Shown here one piece after another: positions 1-6,185 of a DNA stretch of 11,693 nucleotides. The position numbers and the translations under genes are program-made. The stretch is from the NCBI GenBank assembly GCA_002084865.1, contig NBMG01000013.1:1-11693 (forward strand), in the 5' to 3' direction. Position 1 is the stretch's first letter. Every line of letters starts with the position of its first letter. This stretch comes from Candidatus Atribacteria bacterium 4572_76. Its GTDB lineage: Bacteria > Atribacterota > Phoenicimicrobiia > Phoenicimicrobiales > Phoenicimicrobiaceae. The notes beneath the pieces are model-generated. The model worked only from the letters and a program-made list of their open reading frames with translations. It ran no database searches and was not told the origin of the DNA.

Positions 1-66
1 AAACTTATCAAGATTTACGGTATCAGCCAAAGTGAATTTTTAGAAAAAATAGAAAAAATTGTTTGA
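1..66 (+). CDS. 3' end of an unidentified gene (partial)
   Basis: Frame 1 is open from the window edge to a TGA at 64-66 and encodes 21 residues ending in SEFLEKIEKIV. The composition looks like a real amphipathic C-terminal helix. A REP hairpin sits 17 bp after the stop, as these hairpins do after other genes here. Too little is present to name a family. It is probably the last gene of an upstream transcription unit, because ileS has its own promoter. Confidence 0.5.
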   Translation, partial: KLIKIYGISQSEFLEKIEKIV

Positions 67-82
67 GGGTTTACAATTACAG

Positions 83-112
83 TGTAGGGGCACGATGCAT
101 CGTGCCCCTACA
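83..112. repeat. REP-like palindrome, fully symmetric copy
   Basis: This is a perfect 30-bp palindrome centred between 97 and 98, with TGTAGGGG at the left, CACGATGCATCGTG in the middle and CCCCTACA at the right. It is the only copy in the window with both conserved ends intact. It lies just after the stop of the partial gene and could fold as a transcript-stabilising hairpin. No U-run follows, so I do not call it a terminator. Confidence 0.93.
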
Positions 113-151
113 TCTCCTGATTTCTTTTTTCTTCTCAACCAGCTAATCAGC

Positions 152-292
152 AAGTGAAGTAATATGTATCCTAATAATAAGCACCTGTTTTATAATTTTA
201 GAAATGTAATCTTATTACTCATTACTTATTACTGTATTTCACTCGATACTTATTTGTTATCTCGCTTTCAATTGCTGCCCGCAACCATACGC
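152..292 (+). repeat. Dispersed repeat, copy A (7-bp periodic core)
   Basis: Positions 152-248 closely resemble 11128-11226 in the same orientation: both run AAGTGA, then an ACCTGTTT...TATAATTT segment, then ATTACTC/ATTACTT/ATTACTG heptads and CTCGATA. Positions 242-292 resemble the reverse complement of about 4926-4976, sharing CTCGATACTTATTTGTTATC and CTGCCCGCAAC. The core has a 7-bp period. It ends just before the ileS promoter. No coding signal is seen. Confidence 0.8.
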
Positions 293-295
293 TAA

Positions 296-325
296 TTGAC
301 ACAAACCGATTTAATATGCTATTAT
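296..325 (+). promoter_or_regulatory. Sigma-70-type promoter of ileS, extended -10
   Basis: TTGACA at 296-301 is a perfect -35. TATTAT at 320-325 is the -10, 18 bp away, preceded by TG at 317-318 (TGcTATTAT), an extended -10. The expected start is near 332, about 25 nt before the T-box-like leader, which agrees with an untranslated regulatory leader ahead of ileS. Confidence 0.75.
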
Positions 326-355
326 TACGTAAATTAAAAATAGAACAGTTATTTA

Positions 356-539
356 TCTGATTTGAGGAAGAGTAGGTAGATATAACTTAACAGCGAGCAG
401 GGGCAGTGGAAGCCTGTAAATTATTTCTATCCAAAATCGTCTCAATATCTCTAATCGAAATTGGTTCAAAAGTAGATTAGGGCGGTGAACATCGTTAAAA
501 ACCGAGTAAATTAATTTATTCATCTAAATATATTTACTC
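356..539 (+). promoter_or_regulatory. T-box-like leader with Ile (AUC) specifier
   Basis: The layout matches Stem I of T-box riboswitches, which sense uncharged tRNA. TTGAG (362-366) pairs with CTCAA (441-445). Inside it, GAAGAGTA (367-374) faces AAAATCGT (433-440), giving a specifier ATC at 436-438, an isoleucine codon. Above this, GGTAGA (375-380) pairs with 426-432 with one bulged base. CAGCGAG (391-397) and the CAGG/CCTG hairpin (398-416, loop with GTGGAA) resemble the AGAG and distal-loop elements. CTAATC (451-456) pairs with GATTAG (475-480), like Stem III, directly before AGGGCGGTGAAC (479-490), a degenerate match to the T-box AGGGTGGNACC. GAGTAAAT (504-511) pairs with ATTTACTC (532-539), but no T-run follows. 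The Ile specifier fits the downstream gene. The antiterminator half is weak, so it may be decayed or act on translation. Confidence 0.68.
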
Positions 540-570
540 CTTAAGTTCATTATCGTGAGGTAATGATAAA

Positions 571-594
571 AGGCACAATTCATTGTGCCCCTAC
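571..594 (-). repeat. REP-like hairpin, AATTCATT type
   Basis: Arms GGCACAAT (572-579) and ATTGTGCC (582-589) flank the loop TC, followed by an intact CCCCTAC end. The left end is degenerate (AAAAGG). Oriented by its intact GTAGGGG end it is on the minus strand. It lies in the ileS leader between the T-box-like element and the start codon. Confidence 0.9.
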
Positions 595-664
595 GGGAAA
601 AGAAATTTCTAAATGGTAATACCAATAATACAAATCCTTAAAAAACAATGTATGATTTGTATTA

Positions 665-692
665 TGTAGAGGCACGATGCATCGTGCCCACA
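665..692 (+). repeat. REP-like hairpin, GATGCATC type
   Basis: The palindrome GGCACGATGCATCGTGCC (671-688) has a left end TGTAGA and a shortened right end CCACA instead of CCCCTACA. The same shortened right end recurs at 5140 and 10535. It is the second REP inside the ileS leader, about 60 bp before the start codon. Confidence 0.9.
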
Positions 693-752
693 AGAGTTTT
701 TTAGTTTGCGATTTTATTATATATAAATTATAAAGTACGAGGAGAAATTCAA

Positions 753-1754
753 ATGGAATACAAAGATACCTTAAATTTACCGAAAACAAAATTTAAAATG
801 AAAGCGAATTTAGCCCAGGAAGAACCCAAATTATTAGAATTTTGGGAAGAACAGAAAACCTATAAAAAAATATTGGAAAAAAAGAGAAACCTAGAAAAAT
901 ACATCTTGCACGATGGGCCTCCCTATGCTAATGGGAATATCCATATAGGAACCGCCTACAATAAGATATTAAAAGATATAATCCCCAAATATAAATCGAT
1001 GAAAGGGTATAATTCCCACTATGTTCCGGGATGGGATACCCACGGGTTACCTATTGAATTTCAGGTTACCAAAAATATGAAGGTTGATTTAAGCGAGGTA
1101 GACCCGGTTGAATTGAGGAAGAAATGTACTGAGTATGCCAAACATTATATCAATGTACAAAGAGAAGAATTTAAGCGGTTAGGAGTAATGGCAGAATGGG
1201 AAAATCCCTATCTAACCCTCAACCCTGCTTACGAGGCAGAACAGATAGAAATATTTAAAAAGATGTTTTCCAAAGGATATATCTACAAAGGATTAAAACC
1301 GGTATACTGGTGTGCTAATTGTGAAACAGCTCTGGCAGCAGCGGAGATAGAATATCACGACAAAGAATCTTCCTCTATATACGTTAAATTTTTAATAAAA
1401 GATAGTCTGGCGGAAATACTCCCGGATAGCAAATCGGAAGAAAATTACGCGGTCATCTGGACTACTACCCCCTGGACTATTCCCGGCAACATGGCCGTTG
1501 CCTTAAATCCCGAGATTGAATACAGTTTGGTTAAAACAGAAAAAGGGAATCTCTTATTGGCTTCTACCCTGGTAGAAAAAGTAATGAAAGAAATTGAAAT
1601 TGTTGATTACAAGGTTGTCGGAAAGGCAAAAGGTAAATTATTTGAGGGGCTAAAGTGTAAACATCCTATTTTTAACCGGGACTCGCTAATAATATTAGGA
1701 GACCATGTTTTATTCACACTGCTCCCGGACACGGACAGGAGGATTATGAGATAG
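753..1754 (+). CDS. ileS: IleRS N-terminal fragment (catalytic core and start of editing domain)
   Basis: This is the 333-residue open frame as it stands. Residues 1 to about 320 are true IleRS: the ATP-binding HDGPPYANGNIHIG near residues 50-65, the PGWDTHGLPIE motif, CP1 zinc-type residues (YWCANC, with later substitutions) and TTPWTIPGN of the editing domain. The last roughly 15 residues (from LFTLLPDTDRR) are frameshifted and have no homology meaning. It lacks KMSKS, so alone it cannot be an active synthetase. Confidence 0.88.
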   Translation: MEYKDTLNLPKTKFKMKANLAQEEPKLLEFWEEQKTYKKILEKKRNLEKYILHDGPPYANGNIHIGTAYNKILKDIIPKYKSMKGYNSHYVPGWDTHGLPIEFQVTKNMKVDLSEVDPVELRKKCTEYAKHYINVQREEFKRLGVMAEWENPYLTLNPAYEAEQIEIFKKMFSKGYIYKGLKPVYWCANCETALAAAEIEYHDKESSSIYVKFLIKDSLAEILPDSKSEENYAVIWTTTPWTIPGNMAVALNPEIEYSLVKTEKGNLLLASTLVEKVMKEIEIVDYKVVGKAKGKLFEGLKCKHPIFNRDSLIILGDHVLFTLLPDTDRRIMR

Positions 1755-1873
1755 GAGTAAAATATAAAATACCTATATTTACTACCCTTGATAGCCAGGG
1801 AAAATTCAACCAAGAAGGTGGAAAGTTTGAAGGATTAACCTATAAAGAAGGGAATGTAGCAGTAATAGAAGAA

Positions 1874-3541
1874 TTGACCAAGAACGGCACTTTACTTAAG
1901 GTTGGTAAAATAATGCATTCTTATCCCCACTGCTGGCGCTGTAAAAAACCGGTAGTGTTTCGAGCGACCGAGCAATGGTTTGTTAAAATCGAAGCCTTTC
2001 GTGAGTTAGCCTTGAAAGAAATTGAAAAGGTGCAATTTGTTCCTGACTGGGGTAAGGAAAAAATATACGGTATGGTGGAGAACAGAACCGACTGGTGCAT
2101 CTCCCGCCAGAGGGTATGGGGGGTGCCCCTCCCGGTTTTCTACTGTAAAGGATGCGGAGAAATTATAGTAAACGAAGAAACCATAAATTCGGTTAAAAAG
2201 TTGTTCCTGGAAAAAGGTTCGGATTCCTGGTTTGCCCTGTCTGCCCGGGAAATTCTACCCAAAGATTATCAGTGCCCCCACTGCCAGGGTAGAGATTTTG
2301 AAAAAGAGAAAGATATAATGGATGTGTGGTTTGACTCCGGATGCAGTCATGCGGCAGTGCTCAAGAGGAGAGGGGAGCTCCACTGGCCGGCAGAATTGTA
2401 CCTGGAAGGGACAGACCAGCATAGAGGTTGGTTTCAAACCTCACTGCTGACTTCGGTGGCTGCTTTTGAAGAAGCACCTTATAAAACTGTTCTGACTCAT
2501 GGATTCATTGTCGATGCAGAAGGCAGGAAAATGTCTAAATCCATAGGCAATGTCATTGCCCCTCAGGAGATTATTAAAAAATATGGAGCAGATATATTAA
2601 GATTATGGGTAGCCTCTTCTGATTACCGAACAGATATCAGGATCTCTTCTACGATCTTAGATCAATTGGTGGAAATATACCGGAGAGTTAGAAATACCGC
2701 CCGGTTTATCCTGGGAAATTTATCCGACTTTAATCCCGACACTGATGTAGTTTCTTATGATAGACTTAACGAATTAGACAGATTAATATTGAGCAATTTT
2801 CAAAGCTTGGTAAAAAGGGTAAATGAGTGCTATGATAAATTCGAATTTCATTCTCTTTATCATGAAATTCATAACTTCTGTGCCGTCGATCTGAGTTCAT
2901 TTTATCTGGATATAATTAAGGACAGATTGTACACCGCATTTGCCGATTCCGAGGTGCGTCGGGCAGCTCAAACCGTATTGTATCAGATAATAAATGATTT
3001 GGTTAAACTGATTGCCCCGGTATTAAGTTTTACCGCAGAGGAAATCTGGCAGTACTTAAGAGAAATTGTAAAAGGTGAAGAAAGCGTATTTCTTGCCCCC
3101 TGGCCGGAAGTAAATGAAAATTATAGGGATAGAAATTTAGAAAAAAAATGGGAGAATATCCTAAAGATCAGAAAAGATGTTTTAAAAGCCCTGGAAATAA
3201 AAAGAGGAGAAGGCTTTATCGGCAATTCTTTAGAGGCGCAGGTAAATATTTATACCGAAGATAAAGAAGTTTATGATTATCTGATGTCCTTTAAGGAACA
3301 GTTAGAGACCATATTTATAGTTTCTAAAATCGATATAGTTCATGTAGAAGGAGAAAAAGACCTTTCTTCTGATGCCTATACGGGTGTTGAATTTCCGGAT
3401 ATAAAAGTATTGACAACCAAGGCACCGGGTAAGAAATGCGAAAGGTGCTGGTGTTACAGTGAGACAGTAGGAAGAGACCGGAAATATCCGACGATCTGTG
3501 AAAAATGTGCTAAAGTAATGCATGAACATTTTGAGGAGTAA
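1874..3541 (+). CDS. ileS: IleRS C-terminal fragment (KMSKS, anticodon-binding, zinc domain)
   Basis: Homology in this frame really begins at 1715 (HTAPGHGQEDYEIG), upstream of the TTG at 1874, so 1874 is only the first possible start and not a biological one. The fragment carries WFVKIE, ENRTDWCISRQRVWGVPLP, DVWFDSGCSH, GTDQHRGWFQTSLL, KMSKSIGN, the helical anticodon-binding domain and the terminal zinc ligands CERCWC...CEKC. No ribosome-binding site precedes 1874, which argues against independent translation. It ends in TAA. Confidence 0.88.
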   Translation: MTKNGTLLKVGKIMHSYPHCWRCKKPVVFRATEQWFVKIEAFRELALKEIEKVQFVPDWGKEKIYGMVENRTDWCISRQRVWGVPLPVFYCKGCGEIIVNEETINSVKKLFLEKGSDSWFALSAREILPKDYQCPHCQGRDFEKEKDIMDVWFDSGCSHAAVLKRRGELHWPAELYLEGTDQHRGWFQTSLLTSVAAFEEAPYKTVLTHGFIVDAEGRKMSKSIGNVIAPQEIIKKYGADILRLWVASSDYRTDIRISSTILDQLVEIYRRVRNTARFILGNLSDFNPDTDVVSYDRLNELDRLILSNFQSLVKRVNECYDKFEFHSLYHEIHNFCAVDLSSFYLDIIKDRLYTAFADSEVRRAAQTVLYQIINDLVKLIAPVLSFTAEEIWQYLREIVKGEESVFLAPWPEVNENYRDRNLEKKWENILKIRKDVLKALEIKRGEGFIGNSLEAQVNIYTEDKEVYDYLMSFKEQLETIFIVSKIDIVHVEGEKDLSSDAYTGVEFPDIKVLTTKAPGKKCERCWCYSETVGRDRKYPTICEKCAKVMHEHFEE

Positions 3542-3551
3542 AAGAAATACC

Positions 3552-4094
3552 ATGGGTTTTATATTTTTTGCCTTATTTATTATCTTACTTGATCAGGCAA
3601 GCAAGTTATACATTCAGTACAGCATGCATATAGGAGAGTCTATACCGGTAATTGAGGGGATATTTCATATTACTTATATAGAGAATCCCCGGACCTCCTT
3701 CGGTCTTTTTGAATATAATTCCTCGTTCTTTGTAATAGCGGTGATAATTTCCGTAATTTTGGTCATCTTAATCTACAAAAAAATAATTTTCAAGAAGGAC
3801 CCTTTTATGTATATACCTTTAACCCTTGTCCTGGGCGGTGCAATGGGTAATCTTATTGATCGGGTAAGAGTTAATGGAATGGTAATAGATTTTATAGATT
3901 TTAGAATCTGGCCGATCTTTAATTTTGCCGATTCGGCAATAGTGTGCGGAATGTTGGTATTGCTGTTCCATCTTCTGTTCCATGCCCCGGGGAAAGAAAA
4001 GGAAGATGAGGGGGAAGAAGGAGAAAAGGAAAAATGGGAAGATGAGGAAGATAATAAAAAGAATATTAAAGAATATAAAGAAGAAAAGGAGTAA
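3552..4094 (+). CDS. lspA: Lipoprotein signal peptidase II
   Basis: LspA is a membrane aspartic protease that removes signal peptides from diacylglyceryl-prolipoproteins, the step after Lgt. From ATG 3552 it has 180 residues and four hydrophobic segments. Family motifs are in order: LLDQASK, then ENPRTSFG (usually N-x-G-x-A/S-F-G, so Arg replaces the Gly), GGAMGNLIDRV, and the two catalytic aspartates in VIDFIDF (D113) and FNFADSAI (D127). I chose 3552 because GAGGAG at 3533-3538 lies 13 nt before it. An in-frame ATG at 3522 would overlap ileS and has no RBS. The last roughly 38 residues are a very charged Glu/Lys tail not typical of the family. lgt starts 6 nt after the stop, so the two are almost certainly cotranscribed. 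Confidence 0.93.
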   Translation: MGFIFFALFIILLDQASKLYIQYSMHIGESIPVIEGIFHITYIENPRTSFGLFEYNSSFFVIAVIISVILVILIYKKIIFKKDPFMYIPLTLVLGGAMGNLIDRVRVNGMVIDFIDFRIWPIFNFADSAIVCGMLVLLFHLLFHAPGKEKEDEGEEGEKEKWEDEEDNKKNIKEYKEEKE

Positions 4095-4100
4095 ATTTTA

Positions 4101-4901
4101 ATGTATAGAATTTTATTTACTATTGGTTCGTTTCCTATCTATTCTTACGGGGTGATGCTTGCTTTAGCTTTTATTGTGGGTATCTTTTTAGCTATGAAAG
4201 AAGCAAAAAGAAGTGGAGAAGACCCGGAAAGAGTTTTAGATATAAGTTTATATGTTATTTTAGGCGCACTAATAGGGGGAAGATTAGGCTATATTATATT
4301 TAATATTGACTATTATTTTACAAATCCTATTAAAATATTATATTTCAGACAGGGTGGGTTAAGCTTTTTAGGAGCATTTTTAGTAGCTTATTCCCTATGC
4401 TGGCTGTATGTCAAAAGAACTAAGCTTTCATTCTGGAAATTTGCTGACATTGCTACCCCTTCTATCGCAATAGGTATAGGAATTGCGAGAATAGGTTGTT
4501 TTTTAAATGGCTGCTGCTTTGGTGTAGTAACAGAAAATTGCGGCATTAAATTTCCTTCTTTGCACATGCCCCCGGTGTATTTACAGCAGCTAAAAGATGG
4601 GTTAATCGCCTCCGGTAGTTCTTGCACTCTTCCGGTAATTCCTACACAGCTTTATTCTTCACTATATGGTTTTTTAATATTTTTCATACTTCTCTGGATA
4701 AAAAAATATAAGAAATATGATGGATTTCTATTCTTATATTTTTTAATATTATATTCGATTTCTCGCTTTACCATAGAGTTTTTCAGGTTTTATGAAGATA
4801 ATTATAAAATATTTAATTATTTTACTGTTACCCAGACTATTTTAATAGGTGTTATCTTGGTTTCCCTGGTGTTCATGAATATTTTGAAGAAAAAAGCATG
4901 A
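4101..4901 (+). CDS. lgt: Phosphatidylglycerol–prolipoprotein diacylglyceryl transferase
   Basis: Lgt moves diacylglycerol from phosphatidylglycerol to the lipobox cysteine of prolipoproteins in the cytoplasmic membrane. The 266-residue product has about seven hydrophobic segments, the Lgt signature ARIGCFLNGCCFG (R130, N136, G141) and the C-terminal SRFTIEFFR motif with the Arg/Glu pair. The GGLSF motif is followed by LGA (residues 85-92), where many Lgt proteins have HGG; Leu90 thus replaces a histidine. GGAG at the very end of lspA serves as RBS for ATG 4101. Pairing with lspA puts both lipoprotein-maturation steps in one operon, possibly read from the ileS promoter. Confidence 0.95.
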   Translation: MYRILFTIGSFPIYSYGVMLALAFIVGIFLAMKEAKRSGEDPERVLDISLYVILGALIGGRLGYIIFNIDYYFTNPIKILYFRQGGLSFLGAFLVAYSLCWLYVKRTKLSFWKFADIATPSIAIGIGIARIGCFLNGCCFGVVTENCGIKFPSLHMPPVYLQQLKDGLIASGSSCTLPVIPTQLYSSLYGFLIFFILLWIKKYKKYDGFLFLYFLILYSISRFTIEFFRFYEDNYKIFNYFTVTQTILIGVILVSLVFMNILKKKA

Positions 4902-4902
4902 T

Positions 4903-5020
4903 TAGCGTATAGCGTATAGCGTGGAGCGTATAGTTGCGGGCAGTAAGTGAAAGTGTGATAACAAATAAGTATCGAGAAAATATAGTAATAAGTGATGAAT
5001 AATGAGCAATAAGATTCGGG
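4903..5020 (-). repeat. Heptad array and inverted dispersed repeat, copy B
   Basis: Directly after lgt come four 7-bp units, TAGCGTA, TAGCGTA, TAGCGTG and GAGCGTA (4903-4930). They continue into sequence whose reverse complement matches 205-292 (CTGCCCGCAAC, TTATTTGTTATC, CTCGATA and the ATTAC-type heptads). The lgt–rluD gap (4902-5245, 344 bp) consists of this repeat, three hairpins and a second heptad array. I see no gene or clear terminator in it. Confidence 0.8.
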
Positions 5021-5044
5021 TTGCAAGTTATAGGTTTGAAAAAA

Positions 5045-5069
5045 GTAGGGGCGTATTGTATACGCCCTT
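5045..5069 (+). repeat. REP-like hairpin, CGTAT type
   Basis: GTAGGGG is followed by arms GGGCGTAT (5049-5056) and ATACGCCC (5060-5067) around TGT. The stem bases differ from the CACGAT copies but are compensated on the other arm, and the GTAGGGG end is kept. The right end is shortened (CCCTTA). Confidence 0.85.
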
Positions 5070-5088
5070 AATGATCGATATAAAAACC

Positions 5089-5114
5089 GTAGGACAGTTG
5101 TCTCGCCTGTCTAC
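5089..5114. repeat. Second hairpin class, GTAGGACAG/CTGTCTAC
   Basis: GTAGGACAG (5089-5097) pairs with CTGTCTAC (5107-5114) with one bulged G, enclosing TTGTCTCGC. It keeps the GTAG...CTAC ends of the main REP family, but the stem and the larger loop are different. It abuts the next REP without a gap. Confidence 0.7.
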
Positions 5115-5140
5115 GTAGGGGCACGATGCATCGTGCCCAC
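5115..5140 (+). repeat. REP-like hairpin, GATGCATC type
   Basis: GTAGGGG begins at 5115, the core is CACGATGCATCGTG, and the right end is the shortened CCCAC. It is followed by the linker TTGAATCCTGGTTTCTT (5147-5163) and a heptad array, the same order as after the REP at 8432-8456 and, less exactly, the one at 11066. Confidence 0.92.
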
Positions 5141-5165
5141 GAACACTTGAATCCTGGTTTCTTAA

Positions 5166-5200
5166 CGCGATACTCGATACGCAATACACGATACGATATA
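5166..5200. repeat. 7-bp tandem array
   Basis: Five heptads are in register: CGCGATA, CTCGATA, CGCAATA, CACGATA and CGATATA. The units are degenerate but all end in ATA. Similar units occur at 8120-8133, 9981-10008 and 11304-11317. Confidence 0.85.
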
Positions 5201-5245
5201 CTAACGACTAATTTAAAAACTTGTCAAAGGACTGTTCTCTGATAG

Positions 5246-6175
5246 ATGATGGAAAAAGAAAAAAGTTTAATATTCACCGGTGAAGAGAAGATCAGAATCG
5301 ACCTCTATTTGACCCAACAGGAAATATATCCCTCCAGGTCCCAGATTAGGAATTTAATCGCTCAGGGCAAGGTAAAAGTAAATAGCAGTCCGGTTAAACC
5401 AAGTTATATCTTGAAAAACGGAGATACGATAGATTTAAGCCTGCCCGAAAATATAGAATTAAAGATTAAGCCAGAAGCCATCCCTTTAGATATAATCTAC
5501 GAAGATGAACATCTGGTGGTGGTTAATAAACCGGCCGCTATGATTGTTCATCCTGCAGGGAAAATTAACTCCGGCACCCTGGTGAATGCCCTGCTTTGCC
5601 ATTGCCGGGATTCCTTATCCGGGATAGGCGGAGTGATCAGGCCGGGCATCGTACACCGCCTGGATAAAAATACCTCCGGTCTGATGGTAGTGGCAAAAAA
5701 TGATTTTGCCCACCTTGACCTGTCAAAGCAGATAAAAAAACATGAAGTAACTAAGAAATACCTCACCCTGGTTCACGGTAATCTGAAAAATGATTCCGGA
5801 ATTATCGATGCACCGATCGGACGGAGCCTGAAGAACAGGAAAAAGATGGCAGTGACAGTGGAAGGAAAAAGCAGGGAAGCAATAACTCACTTCAAGGTGT
5901 TAAAAAGATTTTCCGGCTATACCCTGGTGGAAGCAACTCTTCGTACGGGCAGGACTCATCAGATAAGAGTACATCTGGCTTTTATCGGCCATCCTATAGT
6001 CGGCGACCAGCTATACGGTCACAGAAGGCAGGGATTGAATATAAATAGGCAGGCCCTGCATTCTCATATTTTAGGTTTTGTGCACCCCGTATCTAAAAAA
6101 TATATGGAATTTTCTGCCCCTCTTCCCCGGGATATGCAGGAACTGATTAATCGCCTGGAAGGGGAGGAAAAATAG
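5246..6175 (+). CDS. rluD: RluA/RluD-family 23S rRNA pseudouridine synthase
   Basis: The 309-residue product converts uridines in structured RNA, most likely 23S rRNA, to pseudouridine. It has an N-terminal S4 RNA-binding domain (about 15-75, with PSRSQIRNLIAQGKVKVN), the NKPAAMIVHP motif (94-103), the catalytic motif HRLDKNTSGL with Asp140, and GRTHQIRVHL in the C-terminal half. Length and the S4 domain fit RluD-type enzymes, though the exact target uridines cannot be read from sequence. AAAGG at 5226-5230 is a modest RBS; ATG 5246 and ATG 5249 are alternative starts. The gene usually follows lspA in Firmicutes-type clusters, here with lgt and a repeat block between. It converges on the RqcH gene with a 10-bp gap. 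Confidence 0.92.
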   Translation: MMEKEKSLIFTGEEKIRIDLYLTQQEIYPSRSQIRNLIAQGKVKVNSSPVKPSYILKNGDTIDLSLPENIELKIKPEAIPLDIIYEDEHLVVVNKPAAMIVHPAGKINSGTLVNALLCHCRDSLSGIGGVIRPGIVHRLDKNTSGLMVVAKNDFAHLDLSKQIKKHEVTKKYLTLVHGNLKNDSGIIDAPIGRSLKNRKKMAVTVEGKSREAITHFKVLKRFSGYTLVEATLRTGRTHQIRVHLAFIGHPIVGDQLYGHRRQGLNINRQALHSHILGFVHPVSKKYMEFSAPLPRDMQELINRLEGEEK

Positions 6176-6185
6176 GGCATTAGAA

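Larger units (their letters stand above)
753..3541 (+). pseudogene. ileS: Isoleucyl-tRNA synthetase, frameshifted by a small internal deletion
   Basis: Class I IleRS joins isoleucine to tRNA-Ile in the cytoplasm. The start ATG has GAGGAG 8 nt upstream. Both halves of a bacterial IleRS are present in two frames: HIGH-type motif (PPYANGNIHIGTAYNK), CP1 editing domain, KMSKS loop (GRKMSKSIGN), anticodon-binding region and a C-terminal Cys4 zinc site. The break is in CP1: after GDHV (ending at 1709) only five bases precede HTAPGHGQEDY (from 1715), where the family has about nine more residues including the GTG of the editing site. Restoring about 22 nt gives 936 residues, close to E. coli IleRS (938). 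No other stop interrupts either half. The enzyme is normally indispensable, so a sequence or assembly error, or a strain-specific mutation with a second ileS elsewhere, must be considered. lspA follows 10 nt after the stop. Confidence 0.9.

Noticed and set aside
83..112. CRISPR repeat
   Set aside because: The copies are dispersed by hundreds to thousands of bases and inverted, and no regular spacers or cas genes are present.
504..539. Intrinsic terminator in the ileS leader
   Set aside because: The AU-rich hairpin is real but is followed by CTTAAGTTC rather than a T-run, so termination is not supported.
580..789. Minus-strand open frame over the ileS leader
   Set aside because: It overlaps the ileS start and RBS and contains two translated REPs. 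It has no RBS or recognisable domain.
3522..3551. Earlier lspA start at ATG 3522
   Set aside because: It lies inside the ileS coding end without an RBS, and the ten extra residues have no family match. ATG 3552 has GAGGAG upstream.
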